64,000 bases of DNA from Dastarcus helophoroides. Taxonomy: Eukaryota > Arthropoda > Insecta > Coleoptera > Bothrideridae. The stretch spans positions 15,302,442-15,366,441 of the forward strand of contig CM053332.1 of assembly GCA_028583605.1 (NCBI GenBank). The letters are read 5' to 3'. The first letter of the stretch is position 1. Every line of letters starts with the position of its first letter. The notes under the pieces are model-generated. The model did no database searches. It saw nothing but the letters and a program-made list of their open reading frames with translations, and was not told where the DNA came from. Positions 57,901 through 64,000 of the stretch are shown here, piece after piece. Made by a program: the position numbers and the translations under genes.

Positions 57901-58396
57901 CTTCGAGGCACATGACCTCCAACTCTCATAATTTTGAGCTGATGCGACCTTAAACCTACATGACCTTGAACCCACGTGATGCTAAGAAGACGTGGTCTTA
58001 CACTCACGTCGAAATTTGTAGAAACTCTGATTTTCAAAAATGTCGAAATGTTCAGAAAAAATGAAATTTGGCGAAATGGACAAACTTTGGAAAAAACCAC
58101 GAGTTTTGATATAAGAATGCGAAATTGTGACAATGCCAGATTTTGATATAATAAATCAAATTTTAACCTCAAATTTCAGAAAAAGGAGAAATTTTGTAAA
58201 AAACATATTTTGAGAAAAAAATCGATTTGGGTAAAAGTATCGAAATTTCAAGTAGAGGGCGAATTTCGAGAAATGGCGACATTTGGAAAAACAGGAATTT
58301 TAAGATGAAAATTCGAAATTGAAGTTAACTTTAATAAAAGAAAAATCAAATTTTAGTTTCAAATTTAAAAAAGGCAATTTGAAAAAAGACTAATTC
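54903..58396. repeat. Large inverted repeat (3.5-kb palindrome) with ~16-bp TCAAGGTCACGTGAGC units
   Basis: Left arm 54903-57054, loop about 57055-57084, right arm 57085-58396. Outer parts are TTTCGAAA repeat (AAATTTGAGGTTAAAATTTG mirrored at about 58150), inner parts are the 16-base array, in which AAGGTCAC(G/A)TGA is the theme. Unique marks such as GAAGCCGGGTAAGTTC and AAGACCACGTCTTCTTAG occur in both arms inverted. The left arm is longer because it holds local duplications (exact 80-base duplicate 55491-55570/55571-55650, and a ~162-base one near 55661/55823). Confidence 0.92.
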
Positions 58397-58520
58397 AGCG
58401 CCGAGTTCAGTGCCTCGTGAGTTCAATATCACGTGATTTCAAGGTCATGTGAAGGCAAGGAAACATGCGCCCAAGGTCACGTAAATTCAGTGTCAAGTGA
58501 ATTCAAGGTCGTGTAAAAAT
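58397..58520 (+). repeat. Third piece of the palindrome's central sequence, direct orientation
   Basis: GTTCAATATCACGTGATTTC, ATGCGCCCAAGGTCACGTAA and TCGTGTAAAAATAAG match the left arm's inner end (about 56970-57070). It starts exactly where the right arm ends. Confidence 0.75.
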
Positions 58521-59560
58521 AAGATAGCACGTGGCACAATGTTCTCTTCAATTTAAGTTTTATTTCCACATTCTGACAGATGCTCAGAATGCTCCCTTGA
58601 TATTTCTACTTGATTTTAAATTTTCATTTTTTATATTTTTTATCTGAAAACGTTTGATAGCAATCACTGGGTAGTTGAATGATTTAAAATTTAGAAATTT
58701 GAAACCCTGAATTTTTTTGAAACTGGAAATTTAATTCTTCTAACGGATCTTTCTTGGTACAAAAAACTGTTTCGACTTTAAATTTGAAAATTCGACTTTA
58801 TCGAAACAGTTTGGCCTTTTCTAATCTAATATTCAAGTTTAAGCTTTTTTGTCGATTTTACAAGTGTAAATTGAAAAATATTTTTTCCTAAAACCCTTTT
58901 TAAAGTTGAAAATTAGAATTTTGTTAAATAATTTTGATTTATTTTTAGAAATTTCGACTACTCTGGAAACGTCGTACTTGTTTCTTGAAATTTCGCGAAA
59001 GCTTTCCAGTATTTCATTTTTCTCTCAACTTTGAATCTTGCCTCAAGATTTTCACTTTTTTATTTCGATATTTTGATCTTGAGGTCAACCTTTCCATTTT
59101 GTCTCAATTTCAAGCGTAAATTTTTTGTAATTGGGACGTTGGAACGTTTTCTAATAATTTTGATTTTATTTCAGACTTTGTCCAATTTTTAATTTTAATC
59201 TTGAAATGTCAACTTATTTCACAATAATTTCAAAACGTTTTTTGAATTAATTTGTGGATATTTTTTCGGAATTCATACTTTCAACGTTTATTTGATTTTT
59301 TTTTCTAAAATTTCAATTTTAAACTCGAAATTTCGATTTCAGATTCGAGGTTTCGACTTTTTTAAAAAGCTTTTTTATTTGATTTTTCAGTCTTTTCGAC
59401 TTTTTTCTCAAAATTTCAGGTGTATTACTCAAAAAGTCAGTTTTTTTTTCGAAACTTAATTTAAAGTCGAATTTTATTTTCTATGAAATTTTCATTGTAA
59501 TCATACATTTTGTTAATATTTGAATATTTTGAAACTTAAGCCGTTCATTCTCGATACGTT
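58521..59560. repeat. Degenerate T-rich TTTCGAAA repeat
   Basis: Heavily drifted; best at 59280-59460. No gene. Confidence 0.6.
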
Positions 59561-61040
59561 AATATATAGGGTGTCTCAGTTATTAATTTTTACTACATAT
59601 CTAGGATGGTTAGTAAAGACAAAAAATTTAAAACAAAAAGTTATTATTTGACCTTTTAAAAGGTGTCAAGTTAACCAAAAGAGCCAATGAATGTTTTAAG
59701 GCTATATAGGCTTTAATCTCTGAATATACCAGGTGCAGATGATAAGCTGATAAGGCAAGCTGACAGAATATCGCGTAATTAATAGACAACAATTTCTACG
59801 TATTGATTTGTCGCGTAATTGTACTTCCATTGAAACTAATGTGAAAATAATTGCATCTATTTAACATCTTTGGATTCTTTAATTAACCAGTCTGACGAAA
59901 AAAAACAGGTACTTAATTAGGAAATGTGAATTACCAAGATTACGGTTTAGGTCACGATTTTAGAAAATACTTATTACATTATTGCAAATTTATGCCAACA
60001 TTGTTGCATTGATTATAAGACAAAAAGAACTGGAAAGAATCAGTTGGGAATATTCTTGTAATAAATCTTTATATTAAAAATAAAAAGAAAACCAGTACAA
60101 CGCACACACAGACACAGACACACATATTATTAAAGTTTAAAAACAGTGATCCCTTTAAAGAAAAAGTAACTAGACTGCTTTATGGATAACCCATATTTTT
60201 CATTGTGAGTCCTCGTTACAGAGTTTTACGAGTACGATATAAACATTTTATACGAGCAAGTAATAAAATTACTTTGCAAGCAACAAGCCATCTACAGTAG
60301 CTGCCCCATAAGGACCGAGGGTTTTGAAATCTTTAGCGAGGACAAAGAAGGAACCGAACCCAGCTCATCATAGCTATGAAACGAAAACATGATGCGAGGT
60401 AGACCGAAAACGTTGTAAATCAAGAAAACTGACCATACCAGGATCATAAATCACGTCTATCGGATACGATGACGACCGCCACCGGACAATACCGCACATT
60501 TGGCATTATCGACTCGACAAAGATCCCTACATAGGCCTTGTATGTTAACATTTTGTGTTGTGATAGGCGTGAAAGAAAGGCGCTCCTCCAGGCTGAAACT
60601 ATTCCTTGTGTCGCCTTTTATACCACCGGAATGGTGAAATATTCGAATTTTATTTGATAACTTGCAATTATCCTAGTAATATCCTTTTAATTAATCACTT
60701 TTCGCAAAGGCCATAGGACGATAAGCATAGTGAATCGGCCCCAAAAAGTTATATAGACCATTTTTTGAGAATGTGTTGATACTAATGAGATTCTTTGATC
60801 CTGCAAGTTTCAGATCTCTATCTATTTTAGTTTTTGAAAAAATCTAAAAAAATCGAATTTTTTTTTCTCAAAAACGACCGATTTAAATAAAATGTAGAAA
60901 CATTATAGAAATGTATATAGGCTATATTCTAAAAAATTGACAGTCTATAATCATTATGTTATTTAGGAAAAACGGGCAATTTTTTTCAAAATTATTTTAT
61001 GATAACGTTCTAGAACCATTTTGAAACTAATTTCTGTTTA
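59561..61040. other. Intergenic DNA with traces of dispersed repeats
   Basis: Starts with TAGGGTGTCTCAGTTATT, a motif like that at 29351. A CA-rich microsatellite lies at about 60096-60126. No gene is seen. Confidence 0.45.
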
Positions 61041-61349
61041 TGTCTTTTTTGATGTAGAATACCCTTGCAAATTCTGAAACTGATCAAAAAGGTACGCCAT
61101 ATTGAAAGAAAAATTAAAACCGATTTTTTATTAAAAAATTGAAGAAATGAAAATAAATAGAATTCTGCAACTTGCAGGATAAAACTATCCTATTGGCAGG
61201 AATATACTCTTCAGAGATGGTCCCAATAGTATTGAAATTAAAATAAATCAATTTTTAAACGAAAAAATTGGTTTTAATTATTTTTCAATATGGCGTACCT
61301 TTTTGATCGGCTTCAGAATTTGTGAGGTTATTCTACATCAAAAAAGACA
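61041..61349. mobile_element. Inverted-repeat (MITE-like) element
   Basis: Left TGTCTTTTTTGATGTAGAAT and AAAAAGGTACGCCATATTGA are mirrored on the right as TCAATATGGCGTACCTTTTT and TTCTACATCAAAAAAGACA. Arms are about 100 bases, with the centre near 61195. Non-coding. Confidence 0.75.
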
Positions 61350-61359
61350 AAAAAAAGTT

Positions 61360-61910
61360 TATTTCAAAATTGTTGCAAATATCAAAGTTCGAAATAAAAG
61401 CTGAAATTTCCAGAAAAAGCCGAATTTTGAAAAAAAGAGATTTCGAAAAAATTGAGACAAAGAAAGAGACTTCGAAAAAATTGAGAAAAAGGAACAGATT
61501 TCGAAAAAGGAGTTTATTAAAAGTTCTCAATAAAAGGCATAATTTCAGAAAAAAAAACGCAAAATTTCGACAATGGATTGAAACCCAGAACAAATTAGAA
61601 ACCTGAAATTTCAAAAAGAGAAATTGTAAAAATTAAATGGAAGCTTGGAAGACACTGTCGATCTCTAAAAAGGTCGAAGTTTTTCAGTGAAGAAAAAAAA
61701 GCTTAATTTTAGGAAAAATTTCATGGAAAAAGTTTAGAACAACTCGAAATTTCGATAAAAAATTGCAATTTTTCAGAGAAAACTAAATTTTGAAAATAAA
61801 TTTGCAATTTCGAGAACAGATCAAATTAAAAAAAACTCCAAATTTGCAGATAAATTCGAATTTTGAGAAAATTGGTACAATAATTTCGAAAGAAAAGTCC
61901 AAGAAAATTT
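61360..61910. repeat. Degenerate A-rich TTTCGAAA repeat
   Basis: AAATTTCGAGAAAA type units leading into the pentanucleotide block. Open frames on both strands are artefacts. Confidence 0.65.
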
Positions 61911-61911
61911 C

Positions 61912-63430
61912 TCTTCTCTTCTCTTCTCTTCTCTTCTCTTCTCCTCTCTTCTCTTCTTTTCTCATCTCTTCTCATCTCATCTCATCTCATCTCATCTCAT
62001 CTCATCTCATCTCATCTCATCTCATCTCATCTCATCTCATCTCATCTCATCTCATCTCATCTCATCTCATCTCATCTCATCTCATCTCATCTCATCTCAT
62101 CTCATCTCATCTCATCTCATATCATGTCATCTGATCCGATCCGATCCGATCCGATCCGACCCGATCCGATCCGATCCCATCCCATCCAATCCCATTCCCA
62201 TCTCTTCTCATCACTTCTCATCTCTTCTCATCTCTTCTCTTCTCTTCTCTTCTCTTCTCTTCTCTTCTCTTCTCTTCTCTTCTCTTCTCTTCTTCTCTTC
62301 TCTTCTCTTCTCTTCTCTTCTCTTCTCTTCTCTTCTCTTCTCTTCTCTTCCCTTCTCTTCTCTTCTCTTCTCATCTCTTCTCATCTCTTCTCATCTCTTC
62401 TCATCTCCTCTCATGTCTTCTCATCTCTTCTCATCTCTTCTCATCTCTTCTCATCTCTTCTCATCTCTTCTCATCTCTTCTCATCTCTTCTCATCTCTTC
62501 TCATCTCTTCTCATCTCTTCTCATCTCTTCTCATCTCTTCTCATCTCTTCTCATCTCTTCTCATCTCTTCTCACCTCTTCTCATATCTTCTCATTTCTTC
62601 TCTTCTCTTCTCATCTCTTCTCATCCCTTCTCATCTCTTCTCTTCTCTTTTCTTCTCTTCCTCTTCTCATCTTATCTCATCTCATCTCATCTCATCTCAT
62701 CTCATCTCATCTCATCTCATCCGATCCGATCCGATCCGATCCGATCCGATTTGATCCGATCCGATCCCGTTCCGATCCGATCCGATACGATCTTATCCCA
62801 TCCATCCCATCCCATCCAATCCCATTCCCTTCTCTTCTCATCTCTCCTCATCTCTTCTCTATCTCTTCTCATCTCTATCTCGTCTCTTCGCATCTCTTCT
62901 CATCTCTTCTCATCTCATCTCTTCTCTTCTCTTCTTTTCTCTTCTCTTCTCTTCTCTTCTCCTCTCTTCTTTTCTCTTCTCTTCTCTTCTCTTCTCTTCT
63001 CTTCTCTTCTTTTCTCTTCTCTTCTCTTCCCTTCTCTTTTCTTCTCTTCTCTTCTCGTCTCTTCTCTTCTCTTCTCTTCGCTTCTCTTCTCTTCTCTTCT
63101 CTTCTCTTCTCTTCTCTTCTCTTCTCTTTTCTTCTCTTCTCTTCTCTTCTCTTCTCTTCTCATCTCTTCTCATCTCTTCTCATCGCTTCTCATCTCTTCT
63201 CATCTCTTCTCATCTCTTCTCATCTCTTCTCATCTCTTCTCTTCTCTTCGATCGGATCGGATCGGATCGGATCGGATGAGATGAGATGAGATGAGATGAG
63301 ATGAGAAGAGATGAGAAGAGATGAGAAGAGATGAGAAGCGATGAGAAAAGATGAGAAGAGATGATAAGAGATGAAAAGAGATGATAAGAGATGAGAAGAG
63401 ATGATAGGAGATGAGAAGAGAAAAGATGGG
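61912..63430. repeat. Pentanucleotide satellite with a strand switch
   Basis: Blocks of (CTCTT)n, (CTCAT)n, (CCGAT)n and the 10-mer (TCATCTCTTC)n. The pattern CTCAT-CCGAT-CCCAT occurs twice (about 61975-62200 and 62680-62830). At about 63250 the strand flips to (GGATC)n, (GATGA)n and (GAGAAGAGAT)n, making an inverted repeat. The 386-codon frame at 62124-63284 and its counterparts on the minus strand are pure repeat. Confidence 0.93.
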
Positions 63431-64000
63431 AAAAAATTAAATTCGAAATTTCCTTTCAAAAGAAAGAATTTAAATTTCGAATATACAAAAGTATTCGGTA
63501 AGAAACATTATCAAACGAGTTTTGAATTTGAAATCTAAACTTAATTCTTTGATACATTCAGTTTCTGAACTTGGTCTAAGAAGAAAAAACTGTTAGAGGG
63601 CTCTTTGCCAATAGGGCCCTTGTGCCATCGTCCACTACTGCCCCTCGAAGTTACGCCACTGATATTAGAATTCGGATAATTTTCACTGTCTGACTGTCCG
63701 ACGCTGTCTACACATAGTCCAGGGTAGATAATTTTTGAAACAAAAAAAAAATTATAGTAGGATGAAACCTATTAGAAAAGGAAGATAATGCAACAAAAAT
63801 GAAAGGAAAAATAAATTACGGGCGATCTGAGGTCGGGAAAAAGTAGGGGCTGAGTTTTTAAGGGTAAAAAACGGTTTATCTCGATTTCTGGCAAAACTAC
63901 AGTTCCTATGGAAAGAAGGTAAATGGCAAAGTTGTAGGTAATAAGAAGATCTACAACTTTTGTACCCACACTTTTTTAACATAACCTCAAAATTCACGTG
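63431..64000. other. Window end, no gene recognised
   Basis: Ordinary DNA. GGGCCCTTGTGCC with the nearby TACGCCACTGAT looks like the degraded end of an insect dispersed repeat. The short minus-strand frames at 63752-63997 have no domain. Confidence 0.4.

Noticed and set aside
62124..63284. 386-codon ORF rich in Ser/Leu/Phe/His
   Set aside because: Pure translation of pentanucleotide repeats; open in several frames and on both strands.
61912..63430. Telomeric repeat
   Set aside because: Units are CTCTT, CTCAT and CCGAT, not TTAGG or TCAGG, and the block is flanked by ordinary DNA.

Overview
This window looks like one contiguous stretch of an insect nuclear genome, possibly a beetle; the order is a low-confidence guess. 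It is AT-rich, has spliced genes with GT-AG introns, and is dominated by transposons and degenerate tandem repeats. Two host genes are recognisable, both on the + strand. The first (3497-30038) is a TESK-type dual-specificity kinase, the family of Drosophila center divider (cdi). It is split into six coding exons, with a first intron of about 21 kb. The second (37115-43160) is an unnamed five-exon gene whose protein starts with a signal peptide and carries YRC-x-NKF type motifs. I recognise it as a real spliced gene but cannot name a function.

Most of the rest is repeat. The commonest sequence is a degenerate short-period repeat built on TTTCGAAATTT / GTCGAAATTTCGAGAAAAAA, which fills at least ten separate blocks on either strand. 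From it higher-order tandem repeats have arisen: a ~290-bp unit at 14.4-19.0 kb, split by a retrotransposon, and a 570-bp unit followed by a shortened 490-bp unit at 44.8-48.3 kb. A different array at 54.9-58.5 kb is a 3.5-kb palindrome of ~16-bp units resembling TCAAGGTCACGTGAGC. A pure pentanucleotide block lies at 61.9-63.4 kb.

Mobile elements: a 5'-truncated Ty3/Gypsy element (about 14850-18310) with one LTR, interrupted by a 917-bp hAT-type element that has an exact 8-bp target duplication; two solo LTRs of the same family (41361-41733, 51881-52233); a nearly intact APE-type LINE (31960-36160) with a 14-bp target duplication and two ORFs; a 5'-truncated, frameshifted jockey/CR1-like LINE (about 49440-51790); two further hAT-type non-autonomous elements with perfect 8-bp target duplications or good inverted termini (1458-2035, 37841-38784) plus a truncated relative of the first (36410-36769); a tRNA-like SINE; and several hairpin (foldback) families.

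Single-base frame breaks occur in both host genes and in several elements, often at short homopolymers, so either base-level assembly error or gene decay must be considered before the gene models are trusted. No CRISPR, rRNA or prokaryote-type features are present.
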